This document shows, piece after piece, positions 45,470 to 56,415 of a DNA stretch of 64,000 nt (positions are counted from its first letter, which is position 1; each line of letters opens with the position of its first letter). The stretch comes from Axinella damicornis (lineage: Eukaryota; Porifera; Demospongiae; Axinellida; Axinellidae). Made by a program: the position numbers and the translations under genes. The stretch covers positions 5,029,446-5,093,445 of the forward strand of contig OZ007508.1 in NCBI GenBank assembly GCA_963931865.1, in the 5' to 3' direction. The notes under the pieces are model-generated. The model saw only the letters and a program-made list of their open reading frames with translations. It did no database searches and was not told the DNA's origin.

Positions 45470-47229
45470 ATGGAAGTGAATAGTAAACACAATTAGTGGA
45501 ATGTCCCCCATATTTTGGAATTTCAGCATAGATGACGTAGACGTTCCTCATAAATGTTTTGCTATAATCTGCATGCGTGTCAACGTAAGCGCCATGTGGT
45601 CTGTCACTGGTGCTATGGGCAAGGGGTTGGGCAAATTAGTTTTAGGTCGTGCATCATGCAGTAATTAGCCGTGTATAATACAGGAGGCACATTGTGTAAT
45701 TTGTCTGAACCCAGGAGAAGCAGCTGCTGTAGTGATAAGCCCTCTTTATGATTGGTCTGTAATTACACACACTCAGGCAGCATCAGCTTTTTGTTCCTTT
45801 ACCTGCATGTAAATGATCGTCATGATGATGCTCCTAGCTAGCATACAGAATGTTTCAGAAGCTTACTTGATTATGGGGAGCATGCTTATAGGAACTGATC
45901 ATGCATGACCTAGCTCCTGCGTACCCATCCTCATGGAGAAACATATCACTAGCTCCTGCGTACCCATCCTCATGGAGAAACAGATCATTCACTAACTCCT
46001 GCAGGTGTACTCATCCTCATGGAGAAACAGATCATCCACTAGCTCCTGTGTACCCATCCTCATGGAGAAACAGATCATTCACTAGCTCCTGCAGGTGTAC
46101 TCATCCTCATGGAGAAACAGATCATCCACTAGCTCCTGTGTACCCATCCTCATGGAGAAACAGATCATCCACGTGATAATACAGGACAGGGCTGGCTAGG
46201 AGTAGGTTAGTGAGTATATAGCCAGCTGGGTATTGCTTTAAAATGTTTTTCGATTGTTCATTCTAAAGTCCAGTTCCACCGCTCCAGTCCAGGTCTGTTA
46301 TTTATGCTTCAACATAGAGTGCATGTGGCAATCCATGTACCAAAAACAAATAAGAGCTGCATGTAGGAACTTTACTTCAAATGAAAAGGATCTGTTTATA
46401 GCACTTATCTTTGGTCTATGAAAGTTCTCAGCCCTTGCTATAGCAGACATGTTTGTATACTCCTGGCCCATGTGTTACAAACAAGCTATAGGGTCGAAAA
46501 CTTCACTTAATGCACCTGTAGCAGCCAAATGAGCCCAGAGAATACATGTACCCATAAGAATTGAACTGGAGGTTAATATTAGGCATTAATACTTTGTGTT
46601 AACGTTGAGCGCTTCAGTCGGTCAAATGCATATCTCATAACAGGACCCTATAGCTATTGTTGATGTATGTAAATAGGAGCATGCATGTGAACAGTTCAGG
46701 CAACGAATGCAGTTGTCCAAAAATGGATCCATGTAAAAATAACAGCTATAGCTATGTATACGTATCTGGCGAGAGAGATGGGTGACCATAAGAAGTTTGA
46801 ATATCCATGATCCAGTTGTCTACATGTATCTCTGTTGCAGCCTCCAGATAGAAACTGCATGAGAATTGGAATGTCTGTTTGTAATGTGCCAACAATGACT
46901 CTTGACTTTTGGGGAATATTTATAGCTTCCCTGAGTTGTCAAAAAATGGATACAAAGTTGCCAAGAATTAATGGCTTCCAACATCATTGCCTGGAATTAG
47001 ACACTTCAGACTGCATACCAAGCTAGCTGGCCAGCTTATGGCTCACAATGGTTGCCAATTGGAAGACATGCAGCTAGCACTCATAGGATATTATACCATG
47101 CACTTCTCTGACAGAGTAATATTAGACAGCAAGCACTAATTTCAGTTTTAGTGCTAATTACAAATCTGAAAAATGCATTTAGCTAACTGAAAATAGTGTT
47201 GTAGCCAATTGTGGTCACTCAGAGCTGCA
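45470..47229. other. Convergent intergenic region after B2
   Basis: Counterpart of 21630-23230. It holds six units of the ~44-bp CCTCATGGAGAAACAGATCA minisatellite at 45910-46170, twice the number in unit A. I see no gene. Confidence 0.8.
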
Positions 47230-48321
47230 TCATGTACCAGTGGGAGCGGCCTTCTCTAACTTCCATGCCTCGTGAGTCAGCAGCCCCATCTTCAGTACTT
47301 GCTTTGCGCTGTCCTCGGGTGATTTGATCCTTGCACTTGGCAGACGGTCACAGAGGCTTTCAAAGCAGTAATATTCCGATGATAAAAGCTTGGTAGGAGG
47401 ATGATCGATCAAGTATCTGTTCAAGTGACTTTCATCATGCCAACTTGCAGTATAGCTTCCCTGGTTGAAATCTCTCTGTATATTAGCCTGTATTACATCC
47501 GACATGTGATATATTTCATCTCTACAGCCGCCAAAAAATGCTCCTGAATAATAGTACGAACCTTCAGATAATTTCACATAAGCTGTGGAGAGTGGATTTG
47601 TGTCGTAAGGAAATGTGCTCCTTTTCTCTGCATAATGCAGCGGATGCAGGGTTGCAACGCGGTACTCCAAGGCTTCTGCATCAACCTCATCATGGAAGAT
47701 CACATCCACATCAATACAAAATATGAAGTCCATACCTTGAAAGTGATCCCAGTGTGACTGCATCATTGCAAATCGTAACATGGAGTTGTGAGGCCAACCT
47801 CTGTCTTTCTCCTCCAGCACAACAATCGTTCTGTTTGACCTTATTTTGGAGACCTGATCCGGATTATCTGTGAAGACAAAGTAGGTAACGTTCTGACTGT
47901 TCATGAAATAGCGATCTGCACTGCCGATAAGACGTTCCAGAAATACAACATACTTGTCGATTGCTGCTACCACTAGACCAACACTATACGGCCCACTGTG
48001 GAGTCTCGCAGTTGCGTTAATATCCACCGTGAAACTCCACACAATCGGCGCACCCCACGGTGTCTCCACATACACTCGACGCATAGAAGCACTCACTCGG
48101 GGAAGCCGGTCTCGAAACGACTGCAGATAATCTCGCCCAAAAGGGCATTTCAATACTTTGCGATACAGTGGCTGCTCGCGCTGTTGACCATGCCCAGCTG
48201 AGACGGCGTATGTCCTGTGGTTGCCATACAGTACTCCATGCATGCATATACTGAGGCTCACTGAAATTATCGCGAGAGCCAACAGACATGCTGCCAATAA
48301 AGAGCGCAAGCACTTCTCCAT
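47230..48321 (-). CDS. GT6 (ABO/alpha-1,3-galactosyltransferase-like) glycosyltransferase, intact
   Basis: Intronless frame of 363 residues from the ATG at 48321. The frame extends eight codons further upstream but has no ATG there. Residues ~5-28 form one hydrophobic anchor, giving type II topology in the Golgi. GT6 marks are PWGAPIVW (88-95), YFVFTDNP, the metal-binding DVD at 204-206 within FCIDVDVIFHDE, YYYSGAFFGGC, and WHDESHLNRYL with the expected catalytic Glu297. N-glycosylation sequons lie near 102, 144 and 163. The family transfers Gal or GalNAc in alpha-1,3 linkage; donor and acceptor cannot be read from sequence alone. It converges on B2. The unit A copy is frameshifted. Confidence 0.87.
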   Translation of the reverse strand: MEKCLRSLLAACLLALAIISVSLSICMHGVLYGNHRTYAVSAGHGQQREQPLYRKVLKCPFGRDYLQSFRDRLPRVSASMRRVYVETPWGAPIVWSFTVDINATARLHSGPYSVGLVVAAIDKYVVFLERLIGSADRYFMNSQNVTYFVFTDNPDQVSKIRSNRTIVVLEEKDRGWPHNSMLRFAMMQSHWDHFQGMDFIFCIDVDVIFHDEVDAEALEYRVATLHPLHYAEKRSTFPYDTNPLSTAYVKLSEGSYYYSGAFFGGCRDEIYHMSDVIQANIQRDFNQGSYTASWHDESHLNRYLIDHPPTKLLSSEYYCFESLCDRLPSARIKSPEDSAKQVLKMGLLTHEAWKLEKAAPTGT

Positions 48322-49052
48322 GAAAGGACTGACTGTGCGGGGCAACCGTGACGATCGAGTTCCCCAACCTTACGAAGTGGCTATTCGTCCCCGGTACCTA
48401 TATATAGCTAGATATGTACTTCCTGCCGGCCCAATATCTGATATCCACGTCCAAAATAGCCTCGTTCCCAGGCCTACCCCGTTCTTCGGTTTGCATTGAC
48501 AATAATAGCGATGTCGGACTTTGACCCCATGCGGCCAATATATTGTACGTAATTTTCTATTGGGCCGTACGGCCCAGCCCTACCTCCTTCGATTAACCAA
48601 GTTCTTTGCTAGCTGTGACGGCGACACTGGAGAAACAGAGGTTCCTTGGCAAAGTGAAGGCGTAGAACTCGATTCTGCAACTCATTTTCTCCCATTTTGT
48701 TGCTCTGTAATACTTTCTTGCTTTACTATAACACTCAATAACTGACGATAACTAAAAAGTACAGTATCAAATCTGCGGGAAACACTAAAATTCGGAATCT
48801 ACGACCTCGATTTGGTATAGAGGATGTTCTTTCTTGCCGCGGAATTAACAAAATTCTTCCGGAATCGTAAGGAGAGTCACAGTGATCCGTTTAGCGCTAA
48901 ATTTACGTTGCACAGATTTTACTTAGCTCCTCCCAGCGTTATAAACACGACGAGAAGGTGACTACTGAGTGCAGAGCAACGCTAGAACTCTTTCCTATAC
49001 TTGTGTGAGGTATAACGTTGTAGCTAAACTTGCAACACTAACAAGATAACAG

Positions 49053-49640
49053 GATGGATTCTATCTCATACCCTGGACCCTACTGTGAGTCACTGTCTAT
49101 TACAGAGGATGCTCTTAATTCTGGGTACAGATGAACTTCCAGTCTTGTCACAAGTAGAAGATCTTACAAAAGGGGTTGTATATGAAGTGAATTTGTTTCG
49201 ACAGATGCACGATATCTCTTGGGAACAGTTTGAAGAATGGCTTATGAAATTGTTTTGCAAGTACAAGTACAATTTTGGCAAACATCAAGAATGCAATGTC
49301 TGACCGGCACATTGTGGAGAAGAATTTAAATTAATGAGCTACTTGAGGGCTATCGAAGTGAAGTTCTTCCATCCATTGTTGAGGGGTGGAGTGATCTGTC
49401 ACCAGATGAGCAAGTGCGAATCAGTAACTTGAACAATTTCTTCTGTGGCTTGCACCTTCTCGTAGGAATGGCAGATACTGCTGCTGCTGTTCTCGTACAG
49501 TGGGAAGAAGTGAATTCTGAGACTCCACTAGGAGCTGCGGCACGTCCTGGGCACTTTGAACGAAATGAAGCAGGTATTCCTGATTACTGGCCTTCATTGT
49601 ATACATGTCTGTTAATGGTTATTTTTTTTTTGTAGTGTGC
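49053..49640 (+). pseudogene. Decayed element-borne coding sequence (left arm)
   Basis: Fragments in two frames read like one broken protein: a segment with HDISWEQFEEWL, then MSDRHIVEKN followed by a stop, then RISNLNNFFCGLHLLVGMAD and LVQWEEVN. I recall similar FFCGLHLLVGMAD proteins only as uncharacterised, repeat-associated invertebrate sequences, and I cannot name a family. Stops and a frame change show that it is dead. The mirrored copy lies at 53015-53602. Confidence 0.55.
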
Positions 49641-50294
49641 TATAACCAAGACACCAGTATGAATTCAACAATATGCAAAGTGGTGATCTGCATCTATTGT
49701 AAGCTCATTTTTGAAACTTGTATACCTGCCAAAAAAGGCTATTTTATACATCAATTAAGAATACTGGATAGAAATATATAGATGCAATGACGTGAAGCCA
49801 GGCAATAAAAATCAAAAATTAATTACGTGGTCTGGAAAGGAGCTAGGTGTGTGTTAATCAGAAATGAACCCTTACTTGTTACAGTACACACTGGTAATCC
49901 TGGTAGCTAGTAGGAATGTGAATAGCAACATTTTGAAAACTGTGAACCATAATATAGTTTTACAAACTGGGCAAGATTTAGCTGTTTTCTTAGATCACAT
50001 AGCCACATGGAAATAATATTTGACTTTTACTGCCGGGCTTCAAGTATATATATATGACCTTGAACTTTCAAGGCTTATGCAGTGGATTAGCATTGGCGGT
50101 GCATCAACCCTAGCTCTGGTGTGAACTAGGCACAGTATAGAGTAATCTCATTAGTCAGAGAGTGAAGTCTAAATCCCATAGAACCACGCATGCTCTCTGC
50201 ACATAGACTCTGTGGGCATAAAAGCAGTTGTCTGTAACTTCAGTGAGTCTCTAGCTATGGCAACCTTTACTATGGTCTCGTCCAATGGGATCTA

Positions 50295-50638
50295 CATGGG
50301 CGTAGCTAGCAATGAGGCAAGGGAGGCAGTTGCCTCCTCGCTTTTCTGGATAATGACGCGCGTGTCCGGAGTCTCGCACACTCCGCGTACGATGTGCGTT
50401 CGATCTGATGACAAAGACAGGAGCTAGGCTGACCATGAGCCGGCGTATACTCTTAACGCTGATATTGCTGCAAGTCCGGGACAGTCAGGGCACTGGCATA
50501 TTGCTGTAGCATTTCGAGAGCAACTGTTTGCGCGCACTGCGGATTAACTCATGAATAATTAATTAGCTCGAAAATTTTTCGTCGCGCGCACTGAGAACTC
50601 CATGCCTCCTCGGTCTCCAAATCCTAGCTACGCCCCTG
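50295..50638 (+). mobile_element. Nested CAKGGGCGTAGCTAG element, TSD ATCTA (left arm)
   Basis: 344 bp. Ends are CATGGGCGTAGCTAG and, inverted, CAGGGGCGTAGCTAG. The TSD ATCTA is at 50290-50294 and 50639-50643. It is non-coding. Confidence 0.85.
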
Positions 50639-52016
50639 ATCTACGCAACTTAGAAACTCCTTGTGCACTCATGCCCTTGCTGTGCTCAGGAAGTTACAGC
50701 CAAGGGACCTCAATCAAGTACATGCCTTGTACTTGACATCTAGTCAACTATTATAGCTACAAGTTACTTTATAAGTAGGAATGAAAGCATAGCTACAAAG
50801 ATAAGGTTTTCACCATAACCCAGACTGAACTGGATTTTTATGAGCCCTTGATTTTATCAGGTGTTTTGATGCTTTTAAAGTTCAGAAAGCCTCTTTGTAC
50901 AGAATAAGCAGTAAACTACTCACACACAATGGCCTTACAAGTCTGAGAACCCAATTGGGGGCTTCTTTTAGAACTATTTTCCTTCATATCATTGAATGTT
51001 CAATGTGTAACGTAAGCAGTGATTTATGCATACTCAAGAAGGTGTATAATAACTTACAGAGCTCACCAGAGCCCATACAGCAGTTCCAGAGCGCCATTTA
51101 GGTGAAAACCGTATCTTCATAGCTGTTTTCGTTCCGGAGTTATGAGCGATTGAATATCGAAAATTGTGGGCAGCGCAATGCGCTGCATGGGGCCTCCTGC
51201 CGTTCTATGTACACGAGATTTAGAAATTTACGGTAGAAAATTTTTACTACAAACATGTACATTTTTGCTCGTATCTCGAGAACGGCTGAATGGATTTTTA
51301 TGCGGTAAACGGCATTGGGGTCCTCAGTCTCAGTGGTTTCGGATGAAATACGTTTTAGGGTAGCTTGATACAATTTTAGTTTTCATCCGACATGGCTAAT
51401 GTTTGTAGTAAAAATTTTCTACCGTAAATTTCTAAATCTCGTGTACATAGAACGGCAGGAGGCCCCATGCAGCGCATTGCGCTGCCCACAATTTTCGATA
51501 TTCAATCGCTCATAACTCCGGAACGAAAACAGCTATGAAGATACGGTTTTCACCTAAATGGCGCTCTGGAACTGCTGTATGGGCTCTGGTGAGCTCTGTA
51601 AGTTATTATACACCTTCTTGAGTATGCATAAATCACTGCTTACGTTACACATTGAACATTCAATGATATGAAGGAAAATAGTTCTAAAAGAAGCCCCCAA
51701 TTGGGTTCTCAGACTTGTAAGGCCATTGTGTGTGAGTAGTTTACTGCTTATTCTGTACAAAGAGGCTTTCTGAACTTTAAAAGCATCAAAACACCTGATA
51801 AAATCAAGGGCTCATAAAAATCCAGTTCAGTCTGGGTTATGGTGAAAACCTTATCTTTGTAGCTATGCTTTCATTCCTACTTATAAAGTAACTTGTAGCT
51901 ATAATAGTTGACTAGATGTCAAGTACAAGGCATGTACTTGATTGAGGTCCCTTGGCTGTAACTTCCTGAGCACAGCAAGGGCATGAGTGCACAAGGAGTT
52001 TCTAAGTTGCGTAGAT

Positions 52017-52360
52017 CAGGGGCGTAGCTAGGATTTGGAGACCGAGGAGGCATGGAGTTCTCAGTGCGCGCGACGAAAAATTTTCGAGCTAATTAATTAT
52101 TCATGAGTTAATCCGCAGTGCGCGCAAACAGTTGCTCTCGAAATGCTACAGCAATATGCCAGTGCCCTGACTGTCCCGGACTTGCAGCAATATCAGCGTT
52201 AAGAGTATACGCCGGCTCATGGTCAGCCTAGCTCCTGTCTTTGTCATCAGATCGAACGCACATCGTACGCGGAGTGTGCGAGACTCCGGACACGCGCGTC
52301 ATTATCCAGAAAAGCGAGGAGGCAACTGCCTCCCTTGCCTCATTGCTAGCTACGCCCATG
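52017..52360 (-). mobile_element. Nested CAKGGGCGTAGCTAG element (right arm mirror)
   Basis: Inverse copy of 50295-50638 with the same TSD. It was therefore inserted once and then duplicated with the arm. Confidence 0.85.
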
Positions 52361-53014
52361 TAGATCCCATTGGACGAGACCATAGTAAAGGTTGCCATAG
52401 CTAGAGACTCACTGAAGTTACAGACAACTGCTTTTATGCCCACAGAGTCTATGTGCAGAGAGCATGCGTGGTTCTATGGGATTTAGACTTCACTCTCTGA
52501 CTAATGAGATTACTCTATACTGTGCCTAGTTCACACCAGAGCTAGGGTTGATGCACCGCCAATGCTAATCCACTGCATAAGCCTTGAAAGTTCAAGGTCA
52601 TATATATATACTTGAAGCCCGGCAGTAAAAGTCAAATATTATTTCCATGTGGCTATGTGATCTAAGAAAACAGCTAAATCTTGCCCAGTTTGTAAAACTA
52701 TATTATGGTTCACAGTTTTCAAAATGTTGCTATTCACATTCCTACTAGCTACCAGGATTACCAGTGTGTACTGTAACAAGTAAGGGTTCATTTCTGATTA
52801 ACACACACCTAGCTCCTTTCCAGACCACGTAATTAATTTTTGATTTTTATTGCCTGGCTTCACGTCATTGCATCTATATATTTCTATCCAGTATTCTTAA
52901 TTGATGTATAAAATAGCCTTTTTTGGCAGGTATACAAGTTTCAAAAATGAGCTTACAATAGATGCAGATCACCACTTTGCATATTGTTGAATTCATACTG
53001 GTGTCTTGGTTATA

Positions 53015-53602
53015 GCACACTACAAAAAAAAAATAACCATTAACAGACATGTATACAATGAAGGCCAGTAATCAGGAATACCTGCTTCATTTCGTTCAAA
53101 GTGCCCAGGACGTGCCGCAGCTCCTAGTGGAGTCTCAGAATTCACTTCTTCCCACTGTACGAGAACAGCAGCAGCAGTATCTGCCATTCCTACGAGAAGG
53201 TGCAAGCCACAGAAGAAATTGTTCAAGTTACTGATTCGCACTTGCTCATCTGGTGACAGATCACTCCACCCCTCAACAATGGATGGAAGAACTTCACTTC
53301 GATAGCCCTCAAGTAGCTCATTAATTTAAATTCTTCTCCACAATGTGCCGGTCAGACATTGCATTCTTGATGTTTGCCAAAATTGTACTTGTACTTGCAA
53401 AACAATTTCATAAGCCATTCTTCAAACTGTTCCCAAGAGATATCGTGCATCTGTCGAAACAAATTCACTTCATATACAACCCCTTTTGTAAGATCTTCTA
53501 CTTGTGACAAGACTGGAAGTTCATCTGTACCCAGAATTAAGAGCATCCTCTGTAATAGACAGTGACTCACAGTAGGGTCCAGGGTATGAGATAGAATCCA
53601 TC
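53015..53602 (-). pseudogene. Decayed element-borne coding sequence (right arm mirror)
   Basis: Exact inverse counterpart of 49053-49640 with the same stops. Sharing the same lesions shows that decay came before the arm duplication or that the arms have been homogenised. Confidence 0.55.
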
Positions 53603-54607
53603 CTGTTATCTTGTTAGTGTTGCAAGTTTAGCTACAACGTTATACCTCACACAAGTATAGGAAAGAGTTCTAGCGTTGCTCTGCACTCAGTAGTCACCTT
53701 CTCGTCGTGTTTATAACGCTGGGAGGAGCTAAGTAAAATCTGTGCAACGTAAATTTAGCGCTAAACGGATCACTGTGACTCTCCTTACGATTCCGGAAGA
53801 ATTTTGTTAATTCCGCGGCAAGAAAGAACATCCTCTATACCAAATCGAGGTCGTAGATTCCGAATTTTAGTGTTTCCCGCAGATTTGATACTGTACTTTT
53901 TAGTTATCGTCAGTTATTGAGTGTTTTAAAGGCATAGTAAAGCAAGAAAGTATTACAGAGCAACAAAATGGGAGAAAATGAGTTGCAGAATCGAGTTCTA
54001 CGCCTTCACTTTGCCAAGGAACCTCTGTTTCTCCAGTGTCGCCGTCACAGCTAGCAAAGAACTTGGTTAATCGAAGGAGGTAGGGCTGGGCCGTACGGCC
54101 CAATAGAAAATTACGTACAATATATTGGCCGCATGGGGTCAAAGTCCGACATCGCTACAAACATGTACATTTTTGCTCGTATCTCGAGAACGGCTGAATG
54201 GATTTTTATGCGGTAAACGGCATTGGGGTCCTCAGTCTCAGTGGTTTCGGATGAAATACGTTTTAGGGTAGCTTGATACAATTTTAGTTTTCATCCGACA
54301 TGGCTAACAATAATACGCGCGTCGTGCGAAATGTAATGGGAAATGTATACTTAAGCTCGCTAACCGAGTACGAAGAGCGTGAGCAACTTGATTCTGGCGG
54401 TGGAGGTGCGCTGTCACAAGGTGCAGGGCATGACGGAAGCTTTTTTGATAGCATAATCCCTGGCAAATTTATCTGCTGTCTCGCTCGAGAAAAGCGGTAA
54501 ATACGGCTTTTTGGTGAACTGAACCGCTCGTTTTTGCACGGCTCAGATGATACAGCGTATCGGTAAAATACGGTGGCCGAGAAGGGTTAGCCGCGGCCAC
54601 GGCCGCC

Positions 54608-54850
54608 AGAGACCGCGTGTGGCCGCGTCTTGGCCGCGTGTGGCCGCGTGTGGCCGCGTGTTGGCCGCGTGTTGGCCGCGTGTGGCCGCGCCTTGGTCGC
54701 GTGTGGACACGCGGCCCCTGGCGGCCAAGACGCGGCCACACGTGGCCCCTGGCGGCCAAGACGCGGCCACACGCGGCCCCTGGCAGCCAAGACGCGGCCA
54801 CACCCGGGCCCTGGCGGCCAAGACCGTCGGCCCCTGGCGGCCAAGACGCG
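54608..54850. repeat. GC-rich double minisatellite with inverted complementarity
   Basis: 54608-54706 repeats a 10-11-bp unit GGCCGCGTGT. 54707-54850 repeats a ~31-bp unit, CCCTGGCGGCCAAGACGCGG followed by CCACACG. The two arrays are complementary (CGTGTGGCCGCGT against ACGCGGCCACACG) and could fold together. Frames across it are alanine/arginine-rich artefacts. Confidence 0.88.
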
Positions 54851-55233
54851 AGCTTGTATAGATTTCCCAATACATTTCGCACTGCGCGCGCACGAGTTCG
54901 AGTATCCCGTAACCCTAACGCAACACGGGGGGAAAAAATCGGGGTAGGCCTGGGAACGAGGCTAGTCGAAAATACATGCTGGCATTAAAACAAAATAGCG
55001 CATGGACTTACTAGTTCCGCCCATCCAACGCTCCTGAGGCAACATTCCTCATACACTATTTTTTTTCAAATTCTTCACTGGTCTGTGCATCCTCCGCTTC
55101 TGCATGTAATCGACACCTTCATTAATAATGTACATGTAGCTGATCATGTCTTGTATTAGCCTATGTTGTTATGTACATGTATCCTTGTCTATTATGACAG
55201 AATTGTTATAGAAAAAAACACACAAAAAAACAC
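54851..55233. other. Non-genic spacer with a hairpin half
   Basis: Contains GGCCTGGGAACGAGGCTA at about 54948-54965, one half of the dispersed hairpin family. A run of ~25 bases there matches the right edge of the duplication units in inverse orientation. I see no gene. Confidence 0.6.
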
Positions 55234-55470
55234 GTGAACGGATCAAGTAAAAATGGAACCTTAGGCACACATCCCACTTTGCACCCCCCTGAAATGGGAA
55301 TTGGTTCTAAACATGTTTCAGAATATTTCCAAGAATTGAGTTTCTCCAATCTTCAATTTTCAGGCATTTCTTTGAAGGGGGTGCACAAGTTTTAATCCAT
55401 TTTTAAGCAATTTGGACAATTCCCCACATTTGACTGTGTCTAAGGTTCCATTTTTACTTGATCCGTTCAC
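55234..55470. mobile_element. 237-bp MITE with ~31-bp terminal inverted repeats
   Basis: The ends GTGAACGGATCAAGTAAAAA and their complement continue inverted through GGAACCTTAG. The interior is unrelated to other elements here. I could not fix a TSD. Confidence 0.85.
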
Positions 55471-56236
55471 ACATACTTCTGTGTGTCTGACCTGTCATGG
55501 AGGGACCGGGATTGGAGGTTGCTAGCTAGCTAGCTAGCTAGATTTTCTCTTTTTTGTTTATTTTAGCTACATCTTTTTCTCATGCTTCTTTTTTTTATGC
55601 TTGTTCTCTTCTAGGGTTTGGCTAGGGCTGGTTCTTTGGTATATTTACAGAATTACTAGTATATGATATCCTGTGTTTCCTCCAGTGTAGCTTCATTCCC
55701 AGAACCAAGAATGAGTCCTGGGAATGAGGCTGACTCAGGTGATTCTCATGCATCTTTATTTACTGGCGCTATGGTCATGGCTTCCAACAGGCAGGTTGAA
55801 AGGTTCTCAGTGCTGGTGGGATCTGGGATCCTCCCTGCATGCAGTCCATCTCTGACTGGAATGAAGGAGCTGATGCATGATCCACAGTTGTGAAATAAGT
55901 GAACCACTGCAGTGATGCGATCAAACTGTAATAGTTACCTTCAACTCTTGATGGCCCACTGGTAGTTAGCCCCTCTGCAGGTACAATGCATCGGTAAGTG
56001 AATGTCCTCACTTCCCCGTGGGTTAAATAAAGCTCTCATGTAGGGGCCCTATCCTATAGATAAACCTTGCAATGACCTTTGTACCCAGTTACTGTTATAC
56101 ACAATAGATACAGAGCGCCATTTCATTGGAGGAAACTGTACAATATACAGACCAGAAGAAGATCTCAGATCTAGTGATATTCGTAGTGTTAATTGAATAC
56201 TGGTGGTCTGGTCCAGCTAGTGGGTATCGCTCCAGT
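55471..56236. other. Non-genic region with a small hairpin
   Basis: A diverged CTCATTCCCAG hairpin lies at 55686-55731. A minus-strand stretch at about 55930-56010 has an exon-like look (TTACCG.. to ..GAAG|GTAACT, encoding FTYRCIVPAEGL), but nothing around it supports a gene. Confidence 0.5.
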
Positions 56237-56293
56237 TGATGTACTGTGTGTGGGTGTGTGAGTGTATGTGTGTGTTGGTATGTGAGTGTGGGT

Positions 56294-56358
<65 letters not shown>

Positions 56359-56415
56359 TGAGTGTGTGTGTGTGTGGGTATGAGTGTGTGTGTGTGTGTG
56401 TGTACGTACATATGC
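56237..56415 (+). repeat. (GT)n microsatellite
   Basis: GT-rich array, pure for long stretches, with GGTATGAG interruptions. Confidence 0.95.

Larger units (their letters stand above)
24486..48483 (+). repeat. Segmental duplication, unit B
   Basis: Second head-to-tail copy of the ~24-kb unit. It begins abruptly in a CCCT-rich stretch just upstream of an ArgE-like exon 8 and ends where similarity to unit A stops, next to a CTCGTTCCCAG hairpin half. Unit B differs from unit A by a cysteine-rich gene that unit A has lost, by an intact glycosyltransferase frame, and by private transposon insertions. It may be a true tandem duplicate or the alternative haplotype placed in series by assembly. Confidence 0.93.
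48506..51255 (+). repeat. Left arm of the foldback
   Basis: Pairs with 54157-51400 along its length. The pairing sum is 102663 for the outer ~225 bp and 102655 inside it, because the left arm lacks 8 bp (GCCTTTAA) near 48728. Confidence 0.93.
51400..54157 (-). repeat. Right arm of the foldback
   Basis: Reverse complement of the left arm, with 8 additional bases near 53928-53935. Frames in the two arms translate identically where compared. Confidence 0.93.
48508..54304. mobile_element. 5.8-kb foldback (Mutator-like?) element
   Basis: Two inverted arms (48506-51255 and 51400-54157) surround a ~144-bp centre. A 153-bp segment at 51247-51399 recurs in direct orientation at 54155-54307. The outermost ends GCGATGTCGGA and, inverted, GCCATGTCGGA match at 10 of 11 positions. 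Flanking 11-mers TGACAATAATA (48497-48507) and TAACAATAATA (54305-54315) match at 10 of 11. Long TSDs of 9-11 bp are known from Mutator and Foldback elements. No intact transposase is present. Confidence 0.75.

Noticed and set aside
48506..54157. The large palindrome as purely a sequencing fold-back artefact
   Set aside because: Not fully excluded, but the 8-bp arm difference, the extra 153-bp copy and the matching terminal and flanking repeats fit a mobile element better.
54469..54988. Arg/Ala/Pro-rich frames on both strands
   Set aside because: They come from the GC-rich minisatellite and overlap on both strands.
55775..56011. Possible immunoglobulin-like exon on the minus strand
   Set aside because: Only one short exon-like stretch (FTYRCIVPAEGL) with plausible splice sites; no second exon or domain context.
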